A DNA stretch of 64,000 nt. It comes from Ampullaceana balthica (Eukaryota; Mollusca; Gastropoda; Lymnaeidae). Each line of letters starts with the position of its first letter. Position 1 is the stretch's first letter. Under the pieces are notes generated by a model. That model saw nothing but the letters and a program-made list of their open reading frames with translations. It was not told the origin of the DNA and did not search any database. Position numbers and translations under genes: made by a program. Positions 27,890 through 41,200 of this stretch are shown here, piece by piece. The stretch lies in contig CALYLW010000495.1 in assembly GCA_944989445.1 (NCBI GenBank), positions 1 to 64,000 of the forward strand. Reading direction: 5' to 3'.

Positions 27890-29150
27890 GATCAATCATA
27901 AGCAACATCTTCACTCCCACAACCTAATCTTGTCAGCTGTCACTCTCTTGATTCCACAGATCCCCCACTGGCAACACCCACACATTACACAACCTAATAT
28001 TGTCAGCTGTCACTCTCTTGATTCCACGGATCAACCACTGACAACACCCACACCATACACAACCTAATCTTGTCAGCTGTCAATCTCTTGATTCCACAGA
28101 TCCCCCACTGGCAACACCCACACAATACACAACCTAATCTTGTCAGCTGTCACTCTCTTGATTCCACAGATCCCCCACTGGCAACACCCACACAATACAC
28201 AACCTAATCTTGTCAGCTGTCAATCTATTGATTCCCCAGATCACCCACTGGCAACACCCACACCATACACAACCTAATCTTGTCAGCTGTCGATCTCTTG
28301 ATTCCACAGATCCCCCACTGGCAACACCCACACAATACACAACCTAATCTTGTCAGCTGTCAATCTATTGATTCCCCAGATCACCCACTGGCAACACCCA
28401 CACCATACACAACCTAATCTTGTCAGCTGTCAATCTCTTGATTCCAGAAAATCCCCCACTGACAACACCCACACAATACACAACCTAATCTTGTCAGCTG
28501 TCAATCTATTGATTCCCCAGATCACCCACTGGCAACACCCACACCATACACAACCTAATATTGGCAGCTGTCAATCTATTGATTCCACAGATCACCCACT
28601 GACAGCACCCACACCATACACAACCTAATCTTGACATCTGTCAATCTCTTGATTCCACGGATCACCCGCTGACAACACCCACACCATACACAGCCTAATC
28701 TTGATATTTGTCAATCTCTTGATTCATAAGATCACCCACTGGCAACACCCACACAATACACAACCTAATCTTGTCAGCTGTCAATCTATTGATTCCCCAG
28801 ATAACCTACTGGAAAAACCCGCACCATACACAACCTAATCTTGTCAGCTGTCAATCTATTGATTCCACAGATCACCCACTGGCAACACCCACACCATACA
28901 CAACCTAATCTTGTCAGCTGTCAATCTATTGATTCCACAGATCACCCACTGGCAACACCCACACCATACACAACCAAATCTTGACATTTGTCAATCTCTT
29001 GATTCCACGGATCACCCGCTGACAACACCCACACCATACACAGCCTAATCTTGACATCTGTCAATCTCTTGATTCCACAAATCACCCACTGACAACACCC
29101 ACACCATACACAACCTAATCTTGTCAGGTGTCAATCTCTTGATTCCACAG
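27890..29150 (+). repeat. 70-bp array seeded from the exon 1 acceptor
   Basis: About 18 units of 70 bp. Each begins atcacccactggcaacaccc and ends cttgattccacag. The last boundary at 29,150/29,151 is the actual 3' splice site of exon 1, whose first 24 bases are the same as the start of each unit. Every unit therefore holds a pyrimidine-containing acceptor-like end plus 24 nt of copied coding sequence. The unit is not a multiple of three. Confidence 0.93.
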
Positions 29151-29264
29151 ATCACCCACTGGCAACACCCACACTTCCACGCCTACTTCCCTGCTGGCAA
29201 CTCTTACCCATCAATTTTAGGAGACATGCTGTCAGACGCCATCAGTTGCATCGGCTTCTCTTGG
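29151..29264 (+). CDS. Tdc: Decarboxylase exon 1 of those present
   Basis: Encodes 38 residues from [16 protein letters not shown] to ISCIGFSW, phase 0 at both ends. It corresponds to the family segment GVTHWQxPxFHAYFP that follows the N-terminal arm. Acceptor is gattccacag and donor is TGG|gtgagt. The first 24 nt are shared with the upstream 70-bp array. Confidence 0.93.
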
Positions 29265-32200
29265 GTGAGTTGAGAAGTTTAAATAGTTATTATAATATCT
29301 AGTTTACAGGTGAAACAGCAATCAACCACCTAGTGTACAGGTGAAACAACAATCAACCAACTAGTGTACAGGTGAAACAACAATCAACCAACTAGTGTAC
29401 AGGTGAAACAGCAATCAACCACCTAGTGTGCAGGTGAAACAGCAATCAACCACCTAGTGTGCAGGTGAAACAGCAATCAACCACCTAGTGTGCAGGTGAA
29501 ACAGCAATCAACCACCTAGTGTGCAGGTGAAACACCAATAAAAAAATCACAACAAATTCAAAAACAATCTAGAGTCAGTACTGTATTTTGTAAATGGTTA
29601 CACCCAAGTAGGGCCGGATGTAGCATTTGAACCGCTCCATGCTAAAGTAAAAAATGTGAGTCAACAAAAATTAAAATGTACGTATTCTAAAAATTTAAAA
29701 AACAAAATTATGTTGTTTTTAAAAAAAATATATATTTTTAGCGAACGTCCAAAGAACAACACAGTAACTCAGTAAATAGTACAAATACTTGTTATAAACT
29801 TTTAACTTAAAATACTACATTAAAAACAGTTATCATGAGTATAGTTCAAACAAGTTTTTACTAACTTTTAGTTCAGAGAATTTTCAAATTAATTTATAAA
29901 CATCTATGCTGCTATCGAGTTCATACTCATTTGCTAATATAGCGAGGTGTGGCTATATGTTTTTTAGATTTTGTTATTCTGAATTATTTCTGGCTTATAA
30001 GTTTGGAAAAAAAATATGTTCCCAGATGCAACACTTCTTAGAGAGTTAGTAAAAAATTTTGAGCACTTCTCAAGTTTGGAGCTTAATTAATTTTTGATAT
30101 GAAATTGTAAAACTTAAAATGGCACCACATCTTCTTTTCAATAGAGAACACACCACTGATACGTCATCACAAAGTTAACAGCTGTTTATACCCTATTATT
30201 CTCCAACTGTCAATAGATCCTCTAAATCTTTGCAATCGGCCAAAATGACAAAAGATCTAAAACCTTTTAGTTCATGTATATGTTCTTAAAAAACAGAAGT
30301 TACTGTTGTGATGTTGCAGCTGAGAAAATCATTTTTCTAAAGACTTGAATGAAGTGTCAACCAGGTGGTAAAGGAACAGAGTTTTGTATTTTTCCTGTGT
30401 ATCGATTATAGGCTCATCCTGATGTTCATCAAATTTTCTTTTTCTCCGACTAAATTATTATCTAGGTATTAAGTCAATTTTTTAAAAATCTGCATCTGTT
30501 TAGGAAGCCATTTTGCCGGCATCAACAAGGATGCCATTAAAGTGATTGTCCAATCTCAAATTCTTAACAAAGATTGGAACTTTTCAAAAGTTGTATTGCC
30601 AATGTAATATCATAATGTTTGCCCTGTATAAGTTTACTAATGTAATTGACATGAATTAATACCGCTTACCTTATCACGACAAAACAAAGAAAATTGATAG
30701 TTGTGTTTGCGTAAGAAATCCAGATGCTTCATCTAAAATATCCATTCTACATCGCGTTCTCGTAAATGCCAAGCAATGCATCAAATATTTTACCGATTGA
30801 TGTCTCAACAACTTTATAGCATCGATTCGACTTTCCCACCTAATGTCACTGAGAGGTTTTAAGTTTAGTTATTTAACGTACGTCAAAGGATTGCATATCT
30901 GAAAGTCCATGAGAGGCAAAAAATATACTTTCCCACCTGGTGTCACTGAGAGGTTTTTTAGCTAGTTATTCGACGTACTTCAAAGGACTGCCTTCTGAAA
31001 GTCCATGAGAAACAAACAATCTGGATAACATTTTGTATTTAAGAAGTTAGAAACCTTCAAGCCATATCATTTATCATGGGCTCCAAGCTACAGGGGTGCC
31101 AAAATTAGCTTTGCAACGTTACCAGATAGAGAAATGTTATTAAAAAGGAAGTGTCAGGGCGCCAATTAAAAATTATAGTTTGTCACCAGGCGTAAAATAT
31201 CCTAGTTACACCACTCCCGCAGTAAACTGAATGGTAAAACCTCTCATCAAGAAACTTACATCTGCCTGGGTTTTAAAACGAAGTTTTGATTTATAATATA
31301 AAATGTATGTTTCTTATACTATTCAAAACCGGTAATTTATACAATATACTATTTTTAAAAAGCATCTATGGACTTATTTTTGGGACTTGTTTTTGAAATT
31401 CATTCTTCGGAAAGTTCCCCCTAAGTTCCATAAAATGATTTTTTTAACCCTCGATTTTTTTTCACTCCATGAACGGAAATAAAGAAGTGTTAGTCTGGTC
31501 CTGACCTAAGTCAACATCACAAATTCTTTTGTGGGCAGCCTAAACAGACCATCCAACAATATTGTTGAATATCTAAATGTTCTATGCAATCAATTACCCC
31601 ACATAATTTTAAAAAACATACACCAATGAAAACGCTTTCATTTGGATAATCCGAGTCATTGACCTCACTGACATCAACTGGAACAATCGTACCATAAAAT
31701 AGAACAGTGGTTACCAAAGTGGGCGTTACCGCACCCTGGTGGGCACAGAATCGATCCAGGGGGCGGTGATGGCCACAGGTGCCTTTGGGGTGCGCTGAAT
31801 AACTAAGGGGGCGGTGAAAGAATAAAAGAAAGAAGAGAAGGTTATTGGAACATTGATTGATGGATTTCAACTCAGAACGCTTAATTTTTCTTTGAAAATG
31901 GCAATTCCTTGCTTGCTTCTTGCAATATTTCGTTAATGATTACCAAATCGGGAAAACCTTATAATTGGTGAAGAACTAATTATACCGGCTGTAAGTGAAG
32001 TAATACGTACTGCACTACACAAGCCAGCATCTGATATTATCAAGACACTTTTAATGAACAATAATACAGTGGAAAAAAAGAATTAATGAAATGGTACAAG
32101 ATATTGAAGATTCATTGTGTGGCTATTATAAACTAGACTGTACCGGGGCGCCGTGGCGCCTGCGGCGCCCATTTATTTAGGACGCCTACGGCACCAACCT

Positions 32201-35200
32201 TTTTCAAAAGCCCAACTAACTTGTCCTTTTTTGATAAATACGAAATATTAAACTTTCTGAAATGTACGCAAAGTATTTACTATTAGGGGTTGTAGGGCGC
32301 CTACGGCGCCCACTTTGTTTTTTATCAAAAGCCCAACTAACTTATCCTTGTTTGATAAATACGAAATATTAAACTTCCTGGAATGTACACAAAGTATTTT
32401 ACAATTAACCATCATCAAATACTCTTTTTACATTGTTCCCTTTTCCAAAATTAAAATATGAGTTAAAACAATGACGTCATATAATATTTTTTTACAGCGC
32501 ATTTTTAATTTATAATCATCTTGCGCACCGATGCACACCTTGTATTTTAAAATATAAGATCAAACATATTAAATATTTTTACAGTGCTAATCACCACACG
32601 ATTTTTCAACTGCTATAGACTGCTGTACATCGTTCCTCAGCGTTCCACATCCGTACATCCAACAGTGAGTGAATGACTTGGGCTTTTATATTATTTATAT
32701 CTCGGTTTTCTATTCAACTTGATAAGTCAACTTTGGCAGGAAATGAAGCTTTACTTTTAGCAAACGTGCGGTTCACAAAGGAAGAACACATTTTCCAAGA
32801 ATTATTATTTGATAAATGTTTGCAAACTGATTCCAAAGACGAATTGATTTTTCATGCATTAAATGAGTTTTTTTTTAAAGAAAAAGAAAAACCTCTGAGT
32901 AATATTTTATCAGTAGCCACAGATGGTTCCCAGGCGATGGTAGGGCGCTACAGGGGTTTTCTTGTATATTTAAAAAAGGAAGTACCAAATGTATTCATAT
33001 TACACTGTATCATCAATCGTCAACATCTAGTTTCCAAAAATTTAATTGCACGACTACATAATTCATTACAATATTAGTTATGTAATTAAAGCTATCAACA
33101 CCATCAGTAGCAAATCATAGAATGAAATTGATTAAAAAGCTTTTTCTTCAAAACGATGAAGAATTGTATTGTTTGCTGCTTCATACAGAAGTTCATTGGT
33201 TGTCCCCAAAGGTGCCTGTTTAGATATAAACAATATAATAGCCCAAGTTACAGGTTGAAGGAACCGTAGCACTATGACGTCATTTTAAAGCTTATATTTA
33301 AGTATATATAAAAGGCGTGCATCAGGAGGTGTGCAAAATTCTACAAATTCTAAAAGATTCTAAAAAAATATTATATGTATTTTATATAGTTGTAGCTCAT
33401 ATTTTAATTTTGGAAAAGAGAGCGATGTAAAAAGAGGATTTGAGGATTTATAATTAGAAAATACTTTGTGTACATTTCAGGAAGTTTAATATTTCGTATT
33501 TATCAAACAAGGATAAGTTACTTTCTCGTCCATTAGGGGCATACACCGATCATCATCGGCGTATGCGATTCCTCCAAGGGCATAGGCCACCTACGAGAGA
33601 CCTCCAGGCAACTCTATCCTGGGCCAGCTTCTCCAGGATCTTCCATTCATGGCCAATTATTTTGATATCTGCCTCCAACTCTCGGCGCCAAGTGTTTTTT
33701 GGACGGCCTCTTTTCCGCTTACCCTGGGGGTTCCATTTAGGGCTTGCCTTGTTGTGTTAGAAGATTGTTTTTTTAATGTATGACCAATCCAGCCCAACTG
33801 CTTGTGAAGAATCTCTTCCTTATTTGGCTTCTGTATTGTGTGCTGCCACATTTCCCGGTTGCTGATTTTGTCCGGCCAGTGAATTCTGAGCATCCTTCTT
33901 AGACAATTGTTGATAAAGGACTGGATTCTGGTAAGATTTACGGCCGTTGTTCTCAACGTCTCGGCTCCATATAGCTGCACAGGTTTCACAATAGCTTTAA
34001 AAATCCTTACTTTTAACTTGCTGCTTAAGTTGTTGGAGTCCCAAACATTCTTGAGTTGCTGGAAGGCTGCTCTTGCTTTTCCGATCCTTATTTTTGACAT
34101 CAGCGTCTGTACCACCTTGTTTATCTACCACGCTGCCAAGGTAAACAAAACTGTCCACCCCCTCAAGGGCTTCTCCTTCAAGCATGATGGGTGATGTACT
34201 GGTGGAATTAACCTTGATGACTTTACTCTTTCCTTTGTGTTTGTTGAGACCCATGCTAGCAGAAGCGGCGGCGACAATGTTTGTTTTCTCCTGCATCTGT
34301 TGTTGGGTATGTGCAAGAAGGGCAAGATCATCAGCAAAGTCAAGATCATCAAGTTGATCCCACAAGTCCATTGGATGCCATTACTTTTCTGCTGTGTAGA
34401 TGTTTTCATCATCCAGTCAATGGCTAACAGGAACAGGAAGGGTGACAGCAAGGAACCTTGACTCACACAAGTCTTCACCTGGAAAGCATCTGTCACCAGC
34501 TGACCATGGACAACTCTGCAGTTTATCCCTTCGTACATGTTTCTGATTATATCAGTAATCTGATGTGGCTCCCCATAATGCCTTAGTAATCTCCACAGGG
34601 TTTGCCTGTCAACAATGTCGAAGGCTTTTTTATAGTCAACAAAGTTGACATAGATATGTAAGTTCCACTCTAGTGACTGCTCTAGAATGATGCGCAGTGT
34701 CACAATCTGACTAGTGCAAGATATGTTGGTGCGAAAGCCAGCTTGTTGGTTCCGCAGCAGCGGGTCTACACCGTTTTTTTTATCCTGTTAAGTAGTAAAC
34801 GGTTGAAAACCTTTCCTGGGATGGACAGCAGGGTGATCCCTCTGTAAATCGAGCAGGAGCTTAAATCCCCCTTCTTTGGGATCTTCTAAGGTATCCCTCC
34901 TTCCAATCGGAAGGAACTTGCTCTTCTTCCCATATCTTCATAAACAGAGGGTGTATCATTTCCACACAGGTTTTCAAGTCCGCCTTCAGTGCCTCTGCTG
35001 GGATGCCATCAGGTCCTGCAGCCTTTCCATTTCTGAGTTGTTTAATGGCCCTGCTAATCTCTTCTTTGGTGGGAATATTGCATTCAATTAGCAATTCATT
35101 ATCAGCTGATTGAATATCTGGTGGTTTCTTTGGTTTCGACCTGTTTAAAAGCTCTTTAAAGTGCTCCTTCCATCTCCCTCTCTGTTGCTCTTCACTTGGT

Positions 35201-38200
35201 ATGGTGTTTACCATTTTATCCTTCACTGGTCTCTCTATCTTGCTAAATTTCCCAGACAGCGTCTTAATGGTATCAAACAGTTCCCTCATGTTCCCTGGTG
35301 AGCTGCATCCTCTGCTTCTTTAGCAAGTTTATCAACAAATTCCTTCTTGTCCCTCTTGATGCTTTTCTTAACTTCCTTATTTGCATCTACATACTCTTTC
35401 TGGGACTTGTTTTTTGTGCTGGTGTGCGGTTGTCATTCATTTCTGTTTTCTTTGTTTTCCTTCTTCAATTTTACTCAATATACCTGCTGTTATCCATTCT
35501 TTGTGTGTCCGTTTCCTGTTCCCTAGAATTTCTTGGCATGTTGACTAGACTGTTTCTTTCACGCTTTGCCACTTTACAAGTCCGGAATTCGGGCGTGGAA
35601 TGGGTTGCCTGAAGAATCCAGGAAAACCAACACTTTATCAAAATTTAAATCTCTAATAAAAATGCAGGACTAAACACAAACCATAGATAAGCGTAGGACG
35701 CAATAATCTTCTGTATAGAAGGAGCGTCTGTAAACAGATAAGATAAGATACTTTGGTGGTCTCGTCTTCGAGTATTTTGTGTAGGGCTTGGAACTTATTG
35801 TATAGTTAGATCTTGAATTCTTCCTTTTTGGCTTGGTCCTTCGGGAGGGAGGTATTATACTGAAACCTACATGTTGGTTGCTTTGTATAATGTCTTTTTA
35901 GCTTTAATTTCAGCATGGCCACAAGAAGAAGGTGATCTGAGGCAATATCATCTCCCTTCTTTACACGTACGTGTTAGAGATCGCCTGAATTTTTTTTACA
36001 TACATACATGGTCTATCTGGTTCATCGTTCTCATGTACGATGAGACCCATGTAGCTTTATGTATTCTCCTGTGCTGGAAAATACTCCCCCCTATGACCAG
36101 GTCTGATGTGGCACATATGTCCGTAAATCTCTCACCATTGTTGTTCATCTCGCCTTTCCCTTGCTGTCCCCGAAGCTCTTCATGCCCTGTGTTGTTACTG
36201 CCAATCTTGGCATTAAAGTCTCCCATGAGGTTGTCGATGTTCCTCCGTGGGCGACCCTGGCATATGGTCATTACTCTATTATAGAATGTTTCTTTGTCTC
36301 CTTCATCGCTTACATTAGTTGGTGCGTAGCATTGGATAACATCTAGGTTGATGCTACGTTTTTTTGTCCGAAAGGTTGCTAAAAGAATTCTAGGTCCATG
36401 GGCCTCTCATCCAATGAGTGCTCCTTGTGCTGCCCTTGATAGCATCATAGCAACACCCAGGATATGGGGGGATCGTCTTCTTCGTGTCCCGAAAATATCA
36501 CCATCTCTCCTGAGATTAATCTCTTCTGTCCCCATCCAGTATATCTTGCTTCGCTGATTTCAAGAATGATGAGCATATAGCTCCTCATCACGGTGGCTAT
36601 TTGTGCAGCTTTACCAGCCTCATACATCGTGCGGACATTCCAAGCACCGATGACGGTGGTGGTCCTAGTAGAGATAATGGTTGTCGGCCTAATAGCTTCA
36701 AGATTTTGGCTTTCACTGTTAGGCGTCATATTTTCCTCATCAAGGAATCCATTCTCGCCCAGCACTGAAATGTCTTTGGTTGCTCTTTTCTGTGCTTTTG
36801 TACTATGTTTTTTTTTATACGGCAGGGTTTTTTGCCTTGCGCGCAACAAATAGGTAGATGCCTTTGTTCGGGTTGGGTCCCTAGCCTTTGTGGATCCCTC
36901 CACTTCCTACAAGGCAGTAGGGCTAATTTTGTTTTTTATTTTTATTTCCCCGGTATCCTCCATATCGGGTGGGCTTTCCCCTATCCGCCCCCGAGAAGGC
37001 GCTCGATGGAAGATCAGCATCTCCACACGAGGAATACAATCATTGCACATAATTAATTATAACATGTATATTTAAAATTCTTGTAATGAATTTTTTTCCC
37101 ACTTCAATCGATAATTTAAACGAATCTGTTTTGTTATGTTCGACTTGATTTCCACTTGCAGGCTGCCAGCCCCGCTTGTGTAGAATTAGAGACTTTAGTG
37201 CTGGATTGGGTAGGTAGGTACATTTTGTAACTAGATTGTCTGTTGGGTAGGTACATTTTGTAACTAGATTGTCTGTTGGGTAGATACATTTTATAACTAG
37301 ATTGTTGGGTAGGTACATTGTGTAACAGAATCAGTTGGGAAGGTAGATTCTGTAACTAGATTCGTAAGGCAATTACATTAATCAAGATTAAACTAATATT
37401 AATTTTGAAAAAGACACTTGTAGTGGGTAATGAATGACTTTCTTAAACGATGTTTACAGGGAAAATGATCGAGCTTCCTAAAGAGTTCTTACATTCTAGT
37501 GGACAAGGTGGTGGTGTTATACAGGTAACAAGGTGGTGGTGTTATACAGGTAACAAGGTGGTGGTGTTATACAGGTAACAAGGTGGTGGTGTTATACAGG
37601 TAACAAGGTGGTGGTGTTATACAGGTAACAAGGTGGTGGTGTTATACAGGTAACAAGGTGGTGGTGTTATACAGGTAACAAGGTGGTGGTGTTATACAGG
37701 TAACAAGGTGGTGGTGTTATACAGGTAACAAGGTGGTGGTGTTATACAGGTAACAAGGTGGTGGTGTTATACAGGTAACAAGGTGGTGGTGTTATACAGG
37801 TAACAAGGTGGTGGTGTTATACAGGTAACAAGGTGGTGGTGTTATACAGGTAACAAGGTGGTGGTGTTATACAGGTAACAAGGTGGTGGTGTTATACAGG
37901 TAACAAGGTGGTGGTGTTATACAGGTAACAAGGTGGTGGTGTTATACAGGTAACAAGGTGGTGGTGTTATACAGGTAACAAGGTGGTGGTGTTATACAGG
38001 TAACAAGGTGGTGATGTTATACAGGTATCAAGGTGGTGGTGTTATACAGGTAACAAGGTGGTGGTGTTATACAGGTAACAAGGTGGTGGTGTTATACAGG
38101 TAACAAGGTGGTGGTGTTATACAGGTAACAAGGTGGTGGTGTTATACAGGTAACAAGGTGGTAGTGTTATACAGGTAACAAGGTGGTGGTGTTATACAGG

Positions 38201-41200
38201 TATCAAGGTGGTGGTGTTATACAGGTAACAAGGTGGTGGTGTTATACAGGTATCTGGTACTTCAAACTTTTCAAGTATTCCCATGCCAATAAATATAAAC
38301 GTTAAATAAAAAATTTTTAAAAATTTTTTGGTACCATTTACATTTATAATATCGATATCTTCCTATTTACATTGCGTTATTGGCAGCAGATTTTTGAAGT
38401 ATTTACCAACTTGCTATCTCCTCTGGCCCCTCTCCACAATTCGCTACAAACAACAGGGCTCAGCGAGTGAAAGTGTTCTGGTGGCTCTTTTGTCAGCACG
38501 GCATCACAAAATAAGACTCCTGAAACAGAGGCAGCCGTACATCGAAGAATGTCAGATACTCTCTAAACTAGTTGGCTACTGCTCTAAACTGGTCAGTATG
38601 GGAATGGGATGTTTGTAAATCATTTTGAGACTGTCTGTGACGTCGTTGACAACTATGTCAAGAAGCCCCTAACCCAGCATCTGAATAACACAATCAATTA
38701 AAAATATTAAACGCAACTCAAATGTGATTTTTATATATACGTTTGAAAACAAAGCTGTCTCCATCAATCTATTAAAGGTCGATGCATTTATGATGCATCA
38801 CTTCTTAAGCACGTAGCTCATGGGTAAAAAAAATAATTTTAATGTTCTATTATTAAATAAATTATTCTTCAGAAGGAATCAAGAAATGCATTTAAAAAAG
38901 AATAACTGGTTATCGTTTCGTTAATGAATGTAACGAAATACGATTAAGAGGAGAGGTTCGTCAATTTAAAAAAAATTAAGCTGCTCCTAAGATTAAGCTT
39001 GTTATTATTACGCTCAAGCACTTCAAAGTGTCATCATTTAATTGTTAGGTAATAGATACTGGTGGATGATATCCAGGCAGAACATTTAGTTCCAATATTT
39101 CAAAGTTACATCTCTTCGCTAGATAGTGGATTCCTAGTGTCCATTCACAACTTTTAAAGATTTATTGACATTAGAATTATGATAGTATCTATCACGAGTC
39201 TCCTATATCCAGTCTCTTGCTTGTGTGGATAAAGCTGGATTATTTTGATGGTTAGGGTTTGGGTCAAGTTAGGATCAGGGTTAATTTAAGATTAGGTTTA
39301 AGTTAGGATTGAGTTTAGTTAGAATTATTAGGGCTATGTTAGGATTATGGTATTTTCTAAATATTTTCTGCTTGTTCCAGGCCCATTCTTGTGTGGAGAA
39401 AGCTGGAATAATTGGCTTCGTTAAAATGAGGCACCTGGATGTTGATGAGAACTTTGCCCTGAGAGGACATGTCCTGGAGGACGCTATTGAGGTAAGTTCA
39501 TTTGTTCCACGTTTATATCAGCTAAAAGCGAATTGATAAAAATATAAATTTATACAAAAATTCATCTGCTGGTTTCTTTTAGAAAATACTAACACCACTT
39601 TGCTAAAAGCACGAATTATTTCTAATAACCCCCCCTCCCCAAACTATTTTATAAAACGTTTAAGGCTTAATCAGTTTTATGTGAATATAGTATAGTGACC
39701 ACAAAACAAATCTTTCCCATAGCAACCAATGTGTTCGTTGTTCACGTCGAAGATTTGATTCTTTTTTTTTCACAGGAGGACAAGAAACTGGGTCTCATTC
39801 CATTCTTCGTGAGTTCAAATTAATGTAACGTATAATATTACAATGTAATTAAACAATAACTAGCGTATCACCCGTCAAAAATGACGGAAGTTTTCAAAAT
39901 AAATACACATCAGATTAAAAAATAACGAAATACAGAACTTTCATTTATTTTATTTATTTTTATTTGACTCATTTATTATCATATTGAACAATTACATGCG
40001 GAACGTTCAAAAAGTGTTATTTTTTGGTTCAGTAATTTGGTGCGCTGCTTTCTAAAATTATTTTTACATTACAGTACAACCATACATTCAGACGATGGGA
40101 ATTATGTATATTGATTAGTGCAATGTAACATAATTTATTGTGGCATACCTGTATATTACAACTGTAACATTGATTTATGCCTACTTAACATGTATCTCTG
40201 AAGGGGCTGCTATCTTCTACTTAGTCCCTGTTGAAAATTCCCAGAGTGGACGGACAAAGGGGGAAGTCCTTTGGCGTGCGCTCTTTAGAATGAATAGGAG
40301 GCAACAGAATTGTGGAGCAGTCTTCTCGAATTTTTGAAAGAATGTGAAAACGAAGATCAATTTAATTTTAAAAAATTGTATTTAAACATCAAAGCACAAC
40401 GAGCGCTAGTCTAGCACGAATAGTATCAGCGCTACAGAAGAAAGCATTCAATAATTCACATTCTTTTGGTCAAAATTAATTGTACAAAATGGTTCATATC
40501 ATTCTTAGGTGAATCGTGAAATCTCAGCATTACTACCACGCGACAGTTGAGTTCATTCGCTGTCAATTATAGAGATTTGTTTTGTAAACTTAACAAAAAG
40601 CCTGAAAATAGACACAATGAAGTCTCGGCCTCAGATTGTCATCTTTCCTCTTTACAAGTTTGTAATAGACTGTATGTCATATTGCCTTAACCTCGGGTCT
40701 GTATTAGGCTTTCGTCTCATATTTTCCTGACCTCGGGTCTGTACTAGACTGACATCTCCTATTGACTTGACCTCAGGTCTGTACTAGACTGACATCTCCT
40801 GTTGACTTGACCTCAGGTCTGTACTAGACTGACATCTCCTATTGACTTGACCTCAGATCTGTACTAGACTGACATCTCCTATTGACTTGACCTCAGGTCT
40901 GTACTAGACTGACATCTCCTATTGACTTGACCTCAGGTCTGTACTAGACTGACATCTCTTATTGTCTTGACCTCAGGTCTGTACTAGACTGACATCTCTT
41001 ATTGTCTTGACCTCAGGTCTGTACTAGACTGACATCTCCTATTGACTTGACCTCAGGTCTGTACTAGACTGACATCTCTTATTGTCTTGACCTCCGGTCT
41101 GTACTAGACTGACATCTCTTACTGTCTTGACCTCAGGTCTGTACTAGACTGACATCTCTTATTGTCTTGACCTCAGGTCTGTACTAGACTGACATCTCCT

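Noticed and set aside
23125..29150. CRISPR-like regular repeats
   Set aside because: Units are contiguous tandem copies without unique spacers, and the context is a spliced animal gene.
32673..33077. 134-codon ORF as a host gene
   Set aside because: It is the surviving open part of a decayed hAT transposase with flanking fragments in other frames.
37210..37217. Alternative exon 2 donors (after TGG, or 4 nt further on)
   Set aside because: Only the donor after 37,213 keeps the frame and gives the conserved DW-V-GKMI junction.
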